A DNA stretch of 64,000 nt. Source: Dehalococcoidia bacterium (lineage in GTDB: Bacteria; Chloroflexota; Dehalococcoidia; Lucifugimonadales; Lucifugimonadaceae). Below the pieces are notes generated by a model that was not told where the DNA came from, did no database searches, and worked only from the letters and a program-made list of their open reading frames with translations. The DNA is taken from positions 24,084 through 88,083 of the forward strand of contig JASLLE010000001.1 in the NCBI GenBank assembly GCA_030747175.1, given 5' to 3'. Made by a program: the position numbers and the translations under genes. This document shows positions 35,160-45,000 of the stretch, piece by piece. How positions within the stretch are numbered: the stretch's first letter is position 1; each line of letters begins with the position of its first letter.

Positions 35160-36023
35160 CTAGAGATCGACCGGGATGCGCTGGCCGTCGTAGGCGAGTT
35201 GTACGTCAAGACCTTCTGACTTTTTGAGTTTCGCGAGTTCGACGTTTGTTGTCTCGTGGTCGAAGTCGTGCGTCATGTCCACGAGCAGGGCACGGGCCGG
35301 TCGGAATCGGCGTATTTGCTCCAGCGCTTCCTCGAGGATGAAGTGGGAGGCGTGCGGGCGCGCTGGCCGCAGGGCGTCCATCACCATGACATCCGCGTTC
35401 CCCATCAATCCTGCGGTGGAATCGGGGATCCCGGACGCGTCTGAGACGTACACCACGTCGCCGAATCGGTAACCAAACGCGGAGGTATGCGGGCCGTGGT
35501 GGACGGGCAGCGGCGTGACGGTTAGCCCGAACACATCGAACGGCTGCTCATCTATCACCTGGAAATCGAGTCTTGACACGCCACCGGGTGAAGCGAGGCT
35601 CGTGTCTACAAGCCAGTAGAACGCCTTTTCGAGGTGGTCCATCTCGGTCTGCCGCAGGTAGAGGGGGATCGCGTGCTGAACGTTGTTGGTCCAGTCACGG
35701 AGATCGTCCAGCCCGCCGATGGCGTCGGCATGCTGGTGGGTGATGATCACGCCGTCCAGCGTCGCCGCTCCAACCTTCGGGAACCACTCGATCGCCGAGT
35801 GGTAAAAGAACTTCCCGACATCGATCACGACGTTCTTTAGCGATCCGTCACCTGGCGATCGGTAGCGGATCAGCAGCGAGGTGTTACGACGCCTGTTGTG
35901 CGAGCCGGGACGAACTGCGTCCGGGCACACCTTGCAGGTTTGGGAATCTCGCGTCAGGCAACTGACACGCGGCACGCCCTCCGACGTGCCTGTGCCGAGA
36001 AATACGATTTCGCTGTCTGACAA
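35160..36023 (-). CDS. MBL-fold metallo-hydrolase (PhnP-like)
   Basis: This 287-residue protein has the metallo-beta-lactamase fold of the PhnP/cyclic phosphodiesterase group: IVFLGTGTSEGVPRVSC at the N-terminus, the zinc motif IITHQHADAIGGLDDLR, PVHHGPHTSAFGYRFG and VVYVSDASGIPDST with further ligands, and a closing LVDMTHDFDHE. A cysteine-containing insert (CLTRDSQTCKVC) directly after the first loop recalls the extra zinc site of PhnP. Members hydrolyse phosphodiesters such as phosphoribosyl 1,2-cyclic phosphate, but no phosphonate genes are in view. Its neighbour upstream on the same strand is a PPOX-fold protein 32 bases away, so the two may be co-transcribed. Confidence 0.85.
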   Translation of the reverse strand: MSDSEIVFLGTGTSEGVPRVSCLTRDSQTCKVCPDAVRPGSHNRRRNTSLLIRYRSPGDGSLKNVVIDVGKFFYHSAIEWFPKVGAATLDGVIITHQHADAIGGLDDLRDWTNNVQHAIPLYLRQTEMDHLEKAFYWLVDTSLASPGGVSRLDFQVIDEQPFDVFGLTVTPLPVHHGPHTSAFGYRFGDVVYVSDASGIPDSTAGLMGNADVMVMDALRPARPHASHFILEEALEQIRRFRPARALLVDMTHDFDHETTNVELAKLKKSEGLDVQLAYDGQRIPVDL

Positions 36024-36055
36024 AGTATGTGACGTCCCCAGGGCGCTCGGGCTGA

Positions 36056-36475
36056 TCAGTCTTTGGACTGGAGGACTTCGCCCGCCATCGTCTCGACGCG
36101 ATCGAGTTCGACAACTACGGCAAAGCCGTTTCCGTCAGGGTCGCGATCCAGTTCTGCCTGTACGGTACGCGCCTTTACGGCTTCGCGCACCTCGCCGGTC
36201 TCGTGAAGTGTTGCTTTCCCGAAAAACTTCCATGCCTGTCGCGTACCCGGATTCCGGTACATCAGGATCACGTAGGGACTGGATTGGATGTTGCTCAGGC
36301 CGCCTCTTTTGGCGCGCTCCCAGTAAGCCAGACTCTGGCCATCGTAGGCCATGACGCTGCCGCGATATCCGATGCCCGGCTTGCCGTCCGCCGAAGCGGT
36401 GGCGAGTATGCATGGCACCTTGTCGACAAGTGCGTTGTCGAGAGCGATCTTCATCTCGTCGGTCAGGTCGATCAT
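36056..36475 (-). CDS. Pyridoxamine 5'-phosphate oxidase-fold protein
   Basis: The 139-residue protein has the flavin-binding split barrel: DEMKIALDNALVDKVPCIL, ATASADGKPGIGYRGS and LAYWERAKRGGLSNIQSSP are the successive strands and the flavin or F420-contacting turn. Family members are flavin or F420-dependent oxidoreductases, or heme-binding relatives. A longer frame begins at 36586, but the ATG at 36475 carries a GGGAGGA ribosome site at the right distance and starts directly before the domain. The precise cofactor is not evident. It lies immediately downstream of the endonuclease Q-like gene on the same strand. Confidence 0.82.
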   Translation of the reverse strand: MIDLTDEMKIALDNALVDKVPCILATASADGKPGIGYRGSVMAYDGQSLAYWERAKRGGLSNIQSSPYVILMYRNPGTRQAWKFFGKATLHETGEVREAVKARTVQAELDRDPDGNGFAVVVELDRVETMAGEVLQSKD

Positions 36476-36545
36476 TGCATTTCCTCCCTGTGTCGAAGCC
36501 TCTGCGGCTCCGGCCGTGTCGCGGGTAATCGTACATCGGCGGCGC

Positions 36546-37793
36546 TCAACCGGTTTTCGGGGCGACCATTCCGTAGAGACCGTCATAGCCGGGTTCGATC
36601 TCCAGATCGCCCCGTCGCACCGCTACGATTGCGGCGGCTACTTCATCGCCCGCCGCGCCTTGCAGCTCCGTTGGGTCCGCTTCGATCAGGGCGACTAGTT
36701 CGGAGCCACAGTGCTCAATAAGGCTGTCGATAGCTCGGCCCACGGTTTTGCTGTTTGTGCCAAATCCCAGTGTGGCTGCCACTAAATCACGAAGTGGGAC
36801 AAGTCGTCTGAACGGGGGTCGGCTTGCCGGTCCGGCGACAAGGCCGTTGTTGGCGATTGGTGATTCCGACTCTGAATCCGAAAGTGACTCGATCCGATTC
36901 AGCACGCCGAGGGTGAGTTTCTTGCCACACACCGGGCAGATGCCATCAGCGGCCGCGCTTTCCGCGGGAGTAAGCCGAACGCCACAGGCCCTGTGACCGT
37001 CCAGATGGTACTTTCCGTTCTCCGGGAAGAACTCGATCGTTTCGGCAATGGACTGGGACGCGATGGCATGGATCAGCCCGTCGTAGGTCGGCTCCATCTC
37101 GAATACGGTTACCTCCCGTCCAACGTTCGCCGCCGAGTGGGCATCCGAGAACGACACCAGCGCCCGTTCTTCCAGTTCCGGCACTCCCCAGTTCATCCCG
37201 GGATCGCTGGACAGTCCCGTCTCGATGGCGTGGATTCTGCCAGCGTGCTCCCCGAAGGCTTCTTCGAGCGAGTCGAATCCTGACTTCGACCCGTACACGC
37301 CGTACCAGGGCGTCCATACGTGTGCGGGGATGATCTCGCAGTGTTCGTCCGCGTCGAATACGAGGTCGGCAACGTCATGCGCCGATAGCTTCAGCAACGG
37401 TCGCCCGTCGGACCCCAGCGCGCCGTGTGGCCCGAACCGGGCGATCAGGGCATCAACCGCCACGAGATCGGGTGCGATCAGCAGGAGGTGGACCCGTCGC
37501 CCTCGTCCCGAAACGGGCGGATCCCTCCAAACACAACTGATTTCGGTTCCCAGGATAAAACTCGGGCTTCGTCGCGACGCGCCTTTGAGCCGAAACATGC
37601 CTGAGCCGTCGCCGATCAACTTCTCACCCAGCTCGCGTCGCCACTCCGGATGCGTGAAGTCGGCGGCCGAGAGTAGCTGGACTCCTTTGCGTTCAGCCGC
37701 TTCCGCAAGCGACGACAAGTCCAGGGCACGACTCGTCGCCATCGAATAACGCGAGTGAAGATGGAGGTCGGCAACGATCCGCTGAGAAACCAC
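36546..37793 (-). CDS. Endonuclease Q-like PHP-domain protein
   Basis: The 415-residue protein matches the endonuclease Q family, which nicks DNA 5' to deaminated bases such as uracil and hypoxanthine. The PHP metal sites are readable: ADLHLHSRYS (HxH) at the N-terminus, LGTEISCVW, IPAHVWTPWYG and ALVSFSDAHSAAN. A zinc finger follows near residues 268-290, with Cys in RACGVRLTP and CPVCGKKL, and the C-terminus has helix-hairpin-helix-like sequence (LIEADPTELQGAAGDEVAAAI). Length and order agree with the archaeal and bacterial EndoQ proteins. The more general label is TIGR00375-type protein. The stop lies close to the PPOX gene start region. Confidence 0.85.
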   Translation of the reverse strand: MVSQRIVADLHLHSRYSMATSRALDLSSLAEAAERKGVQLLSAADFTHPEWRRELGEKLIGDGSGMFRLKGASRRSPSFILGTEISCVWRDPPVSGRGRRVHLLLIAPDLVAVDALIARFGPHGALGSDGRPLLKLSAHDVADLVFDADEHCEIIPAHVWTPWYGVYGSKSGFDSLEEAFGEHAGRIHAIETGLSSDPGMNWGVPELEERALVSFSDAHSAANVGREVTVFEMEPTYDGLIHAIASQSIAETIEFFPENGKYHLDGHRACGVRLTPAESAAADGICPVCGKKLTLGVLNRIESLSDSESESPIANNGLVAGPASRPPFRRLVPLRDLVAATLGFGTNSKTVGRAIDSLIEHCGSELVALIEADPTELQGAAGDEVAAAIVAVRRGDLEIEPGYDGLYGMVAPKTG

Positions 37794-37956
37794 ATCCCGA
37801 GTGTATCGATGCCCGGAATGAGAGAGTCGTGACGTTTCACTCGTGGGAGCGGGCCAATCGGTTGACGGGATAGCCGATACTGCTAGCCTCAGAACATTAC
37901 GTGAGAATAACGGTCACCAATCACCCGCTGACCATGCACGCCCGGAGGCTCCCATC

Positions 37957-38391
37957 ATGAGCGACTCAAGCACCGGAAAAATCGTTGATATCCGCCTGAA
38001 CCTCGCACGCCGGCAGCCGATGAGCGTCGTGGAAAGTGCGGAGGTCGAGGCAGGAGTAGGTCTTGTCGGCGACCGGCATGCCGAGGCGGGCAGCACCCGG
38101 CAAATCCTGATGATGGATCGCGCTATTCTCGAGACGCTTGAGGTGGACCCCGGCCGGCTTCGGGAAAACATCACGACCGAAGGCGTATCGCTTTTTGGCC
38201 TCAAAGAGGGCCAGACTCTGAGGATAGGCGATGGGCTGGAGTTCAAGATCGGCGAGCTATGTGACCCGTGCGACAACATGGACCACATCAAACCGGGGCT
38301 GCGAGAGAAGATCGAGGGTCAGCGCGGCCTCTTCGTGACGCCACTTTCCAGCGGCACCGTGACGGTGGGGGATGAGGTGACCGTCGGCTAG
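37957..38391 (+). CDS. MOSC domain protein
   Basis: The 144-residue protein is a compact MOSC domain, the C-terminal fold of molybdenum cofactor sulfurases, also found alone in YiiM-type proteins. Recognisable parts are VVESAEVEAGVGLVGDRHAE, RQILMMDRAILE, RENITTEGVSLFGLKEGQTLRIGD and the pair of cysteines in GELCDPCDNMDHIKPG, of which one is the candidate persulfide site. The start at 37957 is chosen for its CGGAGG ribosome site; the frame is open to 37843. With mobA near the left end it suggests molybdoenzyme metabolism in this organism. It is divergent to the EndoQ gene. Confidence 0.87.
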   Translation: MSDSSTGKIVDIRLNLARRQPMSVVESAEVEAGVGLVGDRHAEAGSTRQILMMDRAILETLEVDPGRLRENITTEGVSLFGLKEGQTLRIGDGLEFKIGELCDPCDNMDHIKPGLREKIEGQRGLFVTPLSSGTVTVGDEVTVG

Positions 38392-38558
38392 CGACGATCT
38401 GGTTGTTCGTCGTGTGGGCGGTTCTGAGCAATGGCTCGCTTTTCGCGAAAATGGACGCCCGATAGCGCTCAACCACGTGGATGGCGCGGCGTCATTTCAA
38501 ATAGACTTGAACGTGACGCGCCTGTCGAACTACCTTCGGCGCGTGGCATGCACTGATA

Positions 38559-38635
38559 CGGGGAGTAGCGCAGCCTGGCAGCGCGCTTCGTTTGGGACGA
38601 AGAGGTCCCGGGTTCAAATCCCGGCTCCCCGACCA
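38559..38635 (+). tRNA. tRNA-Pro (TGG)
   Basis: The cloverleaf is complete: acceptor CGGGGAG/CTCCCCG, D-arm GCGC-AGCCTGGCA-GCGC, anticodon arm CTTCG-TTTGGGA-CGAAG with anticodon TGG, T-arm CCGGG-TTCAAAT-CCCGG, discriminator A and encoded CCA. Confidence 0.95.
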
Positions 38636-38783
38636 CAGTGCCCGGGCAACGTTTCGGGACCGTGCGCAGGCCCCTGATCGACGAAATTGACCGCGATGCG
38701 GGCGCTACGGCTTCAACGGATTCGGGATTCCTCGGCCAATCCGTGATGATTTCGTCTGCCACTTTGTCCTGTCAGGAGAGGCC

Positions 38784-39134
38784 GTGGGGATAAGGAAATC
38801 ACTGGCAGTCGTGACCTCTGCGACGTCAATTATCGCGGCATGCGTCTTTGGCGGACCAGACGTCCGGTTTGTCGATACTTCCACGACGGAATTCACTGAC
38901 TCGACCGGTAACTACAGCCTGGAAGTCCGTTGCACGGCGCGCAACGAAGGGGACCCGGGTCCGGTCACGGTCAGCGCAAGCGTGGATGGACTTGGAGGCG
39001 CATGGACGGAAAGTGAAACTTTTGAGATACAGGCCGACGAACACCGCGTGGTGGTGTTTACCTTCCCGGAGGTAGAACGTCAGCCGCCCGGCCTCGGTGA
39101 CTACAGGTACAGCTGTGCAGCAGAAGCCCCCTGA
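38784..39134 (+). CDS. Small exported lipoprotein-like protein
   Basis: A 116-residue protein has a GTG start with a strong GGAGAGG ribosome site, an N-terminal hydrophobic export segment (SLAVVTSATSIIAACVFGG) ending in a lipobox-like IIAAC, and a beta-rich remainder. That remainder (YSLEVRCTARNEGDPGPVTVSASVDGLGG) has the look of a small immunoglobulin-like or CARDB-like domain. The two late cysteines could form a disulfide. It precedes the FHA gene by about 100 bases. It might be an extracellular ligand-binding partner of the nearby kinase system, which is conjecture. No specific family is recognised. Confidence 0.65.
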   Translation: MGIRKSLAVVTSATSIIAACVFGGPDVRFVDTSTTEFTDSTGNYSLEVRCTARNEGDPGPVTVSASVDGLGGAWTESETFEIQADEHRVVVFTFPEVERQPPGLGDYRYSCAAEAP

Positions 39135-39232
39135 AGCCGGGAAACTGGGCCGATTGGGCGACGAGTCAATCCCTCCGACGCTGAAAATTGCGCCCACTGC
39201 TAAACTTCCCGCCGTTGCGAGGAGGTCATGGC

Positions 39233-39907
39233 ATGGCTGTCCCACCGGAAGCGATCCTGATTGTCAGAAGTGGTGTCCAGGGCGTCGAGCGAGTCGCCCT
39301 GACCGGCCCGCGCCACGTCATCGGACGTCGTGCGCCTGCCGATATCGTCCTGGACAACGAGTACGTCTCGGGTAATCACGCCGAAATCGTCTTCGACGGC
39401 GAAAGTTTCACGATCCGCGACCTCGGCAGCAAAAACGGCACGTTCGTGGATGGCAAGCCGGTGGGCGACGGTCCGGTCGCGTTGAGAAGCGGGGGACGAA
39501 TCGACCTCGGCCGCGCCGCCGTCGTGCTCACCTTTCAGACAGCCGATTCGACCATGACCCGGACGGCGAGCGAGGTCGGGATCGATACTCACTCCTCTGA
39601 GGTACGGGCCGGCTGGCTCACGGTGCATCGCGGGTCTCGTGAAGTCCTTGTCGGCGGTGAACCCCTGGAAGCGCCACTGTCCCGAAAGCAGTTCGATGTG
39701 CTCGCACCGCTCTACGAGGCGCGAGGCCGGGTCTGCTCCTGGCAGGAGATCGCGGCGCAGGGCTGGCCGGAGTACGGGGGCGCTCCCGTCTCGCATGACC
39801 AGATCGCCCAGCTTACGTACCAGATCCGGCTGAAAATCGATCCGCAGCAACAGCGCCCGGACTCAATCAAGAGCGTCCAGGGGATCGGTTACAGGCTCGA
39901 TCTCTGA
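39233..39907 (+). CDS. FHA domain plus winged-helix DNA-binding protein
   Basis: The 224-residue protein has an N-terminal forkhead-associated domain (residues about 8-100) that binds phosphothreonine: HVIGRRAPADIVLDNEYVSG with the conserved Arg, NHAEIVFDG and LGSKNGTFVDGKPV. An OmpR-type winged helix follows (about 125-224), with LSRKQFDVLAPLYEARGRV and the recognition helix and wing SHDQIAQLTYQIRLKI and IKSVQGIGYRLDL. It could carry a phosphorylation signal from the adjacent kinase to DNA. The start ATG at 39233 follows a GAGGAGG ribosome site. The PP2C and kinase genes follow on the same strand, so the set looks like one signalling operon. Confidence 0.9.
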   Translation: MAVPPEAILIVRSGVQGVERVALTGPRHVIGRRAPADIVLDNEYVSGNHAEIVFDGESFTIRDLGSKNGTFVDGKPVGDGPVALRSGGRIDLGRAAVVLTFQTADSTMTRTASEVGIDTHSSEVRAGWLTVHRGSREVLVGGEPLEAPLSRKQFDVLAPLYEARGRVCSWQEIAAQGWPEYGGAPVSHDQIAQLTYQIRLKIDPQQQRPDSIKSVQGIGYRLDL

Positions 39908-40025
39908 CGCTCTGTAATCGATTCATCATCGCATCGTAATCGTCCGCTCAGTTCTGCCCCGTCCTCGGCACTTAGTGTCATCCCCGGCACCACGCTTGAA
40001 CTAGCCCGGCAAGGAACCAGCGGCG

Positions 40026-40853
40026 ATGTGGCTTGAAGTCGGCGCCTCGACCCACAGGGGACCGGTGAGGTCCGAGAACCAGGACGCTTACTGCACCATG
40101 ATCCCTCCGGTCACGCCGCGAGGTGTCATGGCAGTGCTCGCCGTGGCGGACGGTATGGGCGGGCGGCAGGGCGGCGCCACGGCGAGCCGGATCGCAATCG
40201 AGACGGTCGTTGAAGAATACGCAGGAGTTGGTTCGATATCGGACGCCGAGATGCCCGGAGCTTCCGGCTCCGATAGAGTGAGCAGCGCAATTCAGCGGGC
40301 CAACGCGCGTATACGGGATAACGCACGTGTTCCGGAACTGGCGGGTATGGGGACGACGATGACGGTGGTGTCGCTCGCGGATCAGACCATATCCGTCGGA
40401 CACGTCGGTGATAGCAGGGCGTATCTGGTGAGGAACGGCGAAGCGGTGCAATTGACGAGGGATCACACGTGGACAGCAGAGCGGGAGAGGTCCGGCTGCG
40501 TGTCCCCCGGGGAAGCGCCCGGCGATCGCCGAAAAGGTGTGCTCACGCGCGCACTGGGTATCGGGGACGAGGTCGAGGTGGACATGTCCGAGTTGGAGAT
40601 AAATCCGGGCGATCTGATCGTCCTGTGTTCCGATGGCCTGCACGGTCGTGTTTGTGATTTCGAGATAGCCCGCGTGGTGTCCAGCGCGTCTCCGTCCAAC
40701 GCCGCAAAGAAACTCGTGCGAATGGCGAACGACGCCGGGGGCCGGGACAACGTCACGGTGGTGGTGGCCGGGGCGCGTGAGTTGGAACCTGAGCGGGGGC
40801 GTCTTTCACGCCTGTTCCGGCGGAACAAACCCTTGCGCGTTGTGACGGGATAG
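40026..40853 (+). CDS. PP2C-family Ser/Thr protein phosphatase
   Basis: This 275-residue cytosolic phosphatase has the complete PP2C set: VRSENQDAYCT, AVADGMGGRQGG with the metal-binding Asp, GMGTTMTVVSL, VGHVGDSRAYLVRNG, LIVLCSDGLHG and the final metal Asp in GGRDNVTVVV. It should remove phosphates placed by the kinase encoded four bases downstream, the standard PrkC/PrpC or PknB/PstP arrangement. The C-terminus has a basic tail (LSRLFRRNKPLRVVTG). The gene follows the FHA regulator by about 120 bases on the same strand. Confidence 0.93.
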   Translation: MWLEVGASTHRGPVRSENQDAYCTMIPPVTPRGVMAVLAVADGMGGRQGGATASRIAIETVVEEYAGVGSISDAEMPGASGSDRVSSAIQRANARIRDNARVPELAGMGTTMTVVSLADQTISVGHVGDSRAYLVRNGEAVQLTRDHTWTAERERSGCVSPGEAPGDRRKGVLTRALGIGDEVEVDMSELEINPGDLIVLCSDGLHGRVCDFEIARVVSSASPSNAAKKLVRMANDAGGRDNVTVVVAGARELEPERGRLSRLFRRNKPLRVVTG

Positions 40854-40857
40854 CGGG

Positions 40858-42051
40858 ATGCAGGCTCCAGCGCGGTTAGGCAGATTTGAAGACCTGTCCC
40901 GGATCGACGAGGGCGGACAGGCCACGGTCTTCCGCGCACGTGATTCGCAGACCGGCGAGACGGTCGCCGTCAAGGTTTTGCACGATGGCCCTGCGTTCAG
41001 CCAGGTTCACCTGGAAAGGTTCCGGTTCGAGGCCGAGACGGTCGCCGGCATCAACCACCCGAACGTCGTCCGGCTCATCGGCGGCGACCTCCATGGCATC
41101 CCCAAATTCCTGGCGTTTGAGTACATAGAGGGAAGCCTCAAAGGGATGCTTGAGCGCGACGCCCGGCCGGGGGTCGAAAAGCTGGCGTGGATCGCGTACC
41201 AGGTGGCGCAGGGCCTCGAAGCGGCGCACGCGACCGGCGTGATCCATCGCGACGTAAAGCCCTCCAACATCCTCCTCGACGGGGACGACACGGCCCGGTT
41301 GATCGACTTCGGCATCGCACGCGGAGTCACGGCACAGACCCTGACGCGGACCGGGGCGATGGTCGGGACGGCCCTGTACATGTCGCCGGAGCAGGCCGAG
41401 CCGAGTTTGCTGGCTACGCGATCCGATCTCGGGCCTCAGTCGGGCATCTACTCACTCGGCGTCGTCCTGTACGAGATGGCCGTGGGGCATGTCCCGTACA
41501 CCTCCGAATCGCCCCTGGCCATCGCCCGGATGCACGTCGAGGAGGACACGCCCGATGTGCTTACAGCGAATCCGGAGGTTCCGGGATGGCTCGCAGGGAT
41601 CATCGAGCGCTGCCTGCAGAAGAATCCTGATGACCGATTCCAGACAGCCACAGAACTGGCGGACGCGCTGGCTTCGCACGTGCCGGATGTGGTCGATCGA
41701 CACGCCGAACTGTTCCGGCGCGAAGTCGACGATCGGACCAAGACCCAGAGCTTTGATGGTTCCGGTATCTCGCTGGGCGGCTCATCAACGCGCGGCAGGA
41801 GCAAGTGGTGGTGGGCGGTGGCGGCGATGGTGGTCCTGTCGATCGCCGCGTCGGTCATCGCGAGTGTGTTCCCATGGGATGAAGTCGGCGAAGCCGGCCT
41901 ACCTGTTATTGACCTGGGGGTTGCCGACGATCCGGCCGGAGGCGACGTAGCCCCCGACGAACCGGTTGCAGGTGACGGGCCTTCTGGCGATGTTGTCGGG
42001 CTCCCGGCTCCTCCTGCCACGCTGCCGCAGGTGGACACGGAGCCAACGTAG
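40858..42051 (+). CDS. Ser/Thr protein kinase with one membrane helix, ends at an in-frame TAG
   Basis: The 397-residue protein has a complete PknB-type kinase domain: glycine loop DEGGQATVFRA, ATP lysine in VAVKVL, catalytic loop HRDVKPSNILLD near residue 135, DFGIARG, and GTALYMSPEQAE for the activation segment end. After the domain (to about residue 275) a linker leads to one membrane helix, WWWAVAAMVVLSIAASVIASV, near 316-338, with a short acidic and Pro-rich tail outside. The stop TAG at 42049-42051 is in the same frame as the 1525-residue ORF starting at 42061, so the pair may be one gene interrupted by a stop. Extracellular sensor regions normally follow the helix in such receptor kinases. 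Confidence 0.92.
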   Translation: MQAPARLGRFEDLSRIDEGGQATVFRARDSQTGETVAVKVLHDGPAFSQVHLERFRFEAETVAGINHPNVVRLIGGDLHGIPKFLAFEYIEGSLKGMLERDARPGVEKLAWIAYQVAQGLEAAHATGVIHRDVKPSNILLDGDDTARLIDFGIARGVTAQTLTRTGAMVGTALYMSPEQAEPSLLATRSDLGPQSGIYSLGVVLYEMAVGHVPYTSESPLAIARMHVEEDTPDVLTANPEVPGWLAGIIERCLQKNPDDRFQTATELADALASHVPDVVDRHAELFRREVDDRTKTQSFDGSGISLGGSSTRGRSKWWWAVAAMVVLSIAASVIASVFPWDEVGEAGLPVIDLGVADDPAGGDVAPDEPVAGDGPSGDVVGLPAPPATLPQVDTEPT

Positions 42052-42060
42052 GTCTCGCTG

Positions 42061-45000
42061 GTGGGGCGGGAGGGCCAGACCACGGTGGCGGTGCTTCCGC
42101 CAGAGCTGGTGGAGCAACTGCCGATCAGGCGGCTGGAGATCTCGGCCGACTCCCCTGTGGTGGACGGGTCGTTGACGATTCGCGGCATCGAGTCGCCGTC
42201 GTCCGAGGGCGTGCCCGAGCTTGAGGACAGCCACGTGATCCGATACATGGTGATGGAGGTGGACGGGGTCGAAGACGCTTCTGATCTGCCGTCGGTGGTG
42301 GAGTTCGAGCTGGCGACCGCATGGATCGAAGCGCAGGGCCTGACCCTGGATCGCATCAACCTGTTCAAGTACCTGGAGCAGGACCGGTTCAGCCAGTGGG
42401 CGCGGCTCGACACCACCGTCGTGGCCGAGACCGCTGACGCCGTGCTCTTCAGTGCGTTTGTCCCGGGGTTCTCCGTGTTCGCCGTCGGTTCCAGCACGGC
42501 GCAACTCGGGCCGGTGGTGTTCCCGACTTCCTCCCCGCCGACGGCGATACCAACGGTCGATCCAGATGCTACCGCCACGCCGACGGCCGCTTCCGTTCCA
42601 TCAACTCCGACGCCCGGACCGTCGTTGCCGACTGGGACGCCTCCAGCCACGGCGCAGAGCGCGACGGCTACCCCGGCGAGTCTTCCCACGTCCCCGACTT
42701 CGACACCCCGGCCCGCGGCGGCGACGCCATCGCCGTCGGCCACCGTGGTGCCCGTATCTATGGGTACTCCGACGCCCGCGCCGATAGCCACCCCTACTCC
42801 TGCGGCCACGGTCACTCCGCTGCCGGTTCCGACTCCCCCGCCTACTCCGGTCCCGACTGCCGCCCCGACACCCACGCCGGTCCCGAACGTTCTGACCCTG
42901 AACGAGGGATCGACGATATTCGCGAACATCGGCCAGGTGGTCCGGCTTGATGGACTGCGTGTGGAGAGTACGGACAAGGACGACCGGCTGGGTGCGGTCG
43001 TGGACTGGGGAGACGGCTCAGACCCGCAGAACGTGCTTCTGATCCAGCAGACGGGCGAGATCTTCGCCTCGCACGTCTACTCTGTAACCGGGGCGATCGT
43101 GGTGCAGATTGTCGTGCGAGGATCCAGCGGCGCCGAGGCCACCGTGACGCGACAGATCGTGGTCGGCGGAGTAGGACCGCCCGCACCCACGCCGACTCCG
43201 TCACCCGCGCCAACGGTGATCCCAACGGCAGCGCCAACACCGGTGCCGACAGCTACGCCAACCGTTACACCAACTGCCGGACCCACGGCAACGCCCGCGC
43301 CGACGCCGGTACCGACGGCGACTCCAACACCCCCGCCGACACCGCTTCCTACAACTCCTCCGACTATCACCGTCACGAAAACCGGAGACTCCGATGACGG
43401 TGTGTGCAACGTTGACTGCTCGCTTCGTGAGGCGATAGGAAATGCAACGTCTGGTGACACCATTGGAATCCCGAGTGGGACGTATACTCTCACGCTCGGA
43501 TCAGAATTGGTCATCAGCAAAAGTTTGACACTCGCTGGATCAGGTGCGGCGGTCACAATCATCCAAGGGTCCGTTGGGTTGGCCCCGGGATACCGCGTAT
43601 TTAACTTAACGGGTGGCACTTCGGCGCTATCTGGCATGACCATTCGACACGGTGGGACCGCTGCCTATGGGTCACTCGGTGGAGGTATCCGAGTAACCGA
43701 TGCGACATTGACGGTATCTGACAGCACAATAACGGCGAACAGCGCAGGTGAGGGAGCTGGAGTTTTTGTGTCCGACGGTTCGGTTACGATCACGCGAAGC
43801 ACCATCAGCGGCAACACGATTCCGAGCGGCAATGGAGGTGGGATCAAGGTTGAGACGGGAGGGGTTTTAACCGTCCTCAACAGCACGATATCCGGCAACA
43901 GCGCATCCGGCGGAGGAGGAGGGATCAGGAGCCGGGGAACCACCATGGTGACGAATAGCACGATAACCGGAAACATCGCAGATCCCGGCGCTGGTATCTA
44001 CGTTGATTCACCGGGAGGGTTATTCCGCCTCACCAATACCATCATCTCGAGTAATGCCGGGGGGGACTGTTTCAACCCGGGTGATTTGACGAGCCTTGGG
44101 CATAATCTCGACAGCGATGGTTCGTGTGCTCTCTTTAGTTCTGGGGACATTACAGCAGTTGACCCGTTACTTGGACCTCTGCGGGACAATGGAGGCGGCA
44201 CATTCACCCACGCCATTCTCGCAGGTAGTCCCGCCATAGATGCTGGTGATGACGCTCTCGCCCCCGTGACGGACCAACGAGGAATTTCCAGACCACAAGG
44301 TTCTGCCAGCGACATCGGGGCGTATGAGCTATCGGTGGTGGTAGTGCCGTCACCCACTCCGGTTCCGACGGCGACTCCGACGCTGATTCCGACTGCTACG
44401 CCCGCGCCTACCGTTACTCCAACTCCAGCCCCAACTGCCACACACACTCCCGTGCCGACTGCGACGCTAACTCCAGCGCCGACGGCAACGCCGGCGGTTG
44501 AAGGCGTCAAGCTGCTGGCGAGCGATGGCGCAGCCGACAACTTCTTTGGGGTATCCGTTGCCATTGACGGACAGACTGTGGCCGTAGGCGGGCACGGGGG
44601 TACTCAAGCCCTAACGTTCCCCGGGACGGCGTACGTATATGTGAAGAGCGGTAACGCGTGGCTTGAACAGCAAAAATTGGTGGCCGATGATGCATCTGGG
44701 GCGGACCAGTTCGGCAGATCCATCGACATAAGTGGAAACACGATCGTCGTCGGAGCTTCCGGGGACGATGACCGCGGAAATGATTCTGGGGCTGCATACG
44801 TATTTGTGAGGGACGGGACCACCTGGAGTCAACAACAAAAACTCGTCCCTACCGACGGACAGGCGAACGACCAGTTCGGCCAATCAGTCGCCGTAAACGG
44901 CGACACAATAGTGGTCGGTGCGCCTCACACCTGGGCCGCCTATGTATATGTGCGAACGGGAACGACATGGAACCAACAGCAGCGGCTTGGTCGCAGTTGG

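Noticed and set aside
41448..42977. 509-residue minus-strand frame rich in Gly-Val-Gly repeats
   Set aside because: It is the antisense image of the Pro/Thr linkers of the kinase and ectodomain genes; GC-rich repeats leave the opposite strand open. The same applies to 22104-22949 and 43077-43643.
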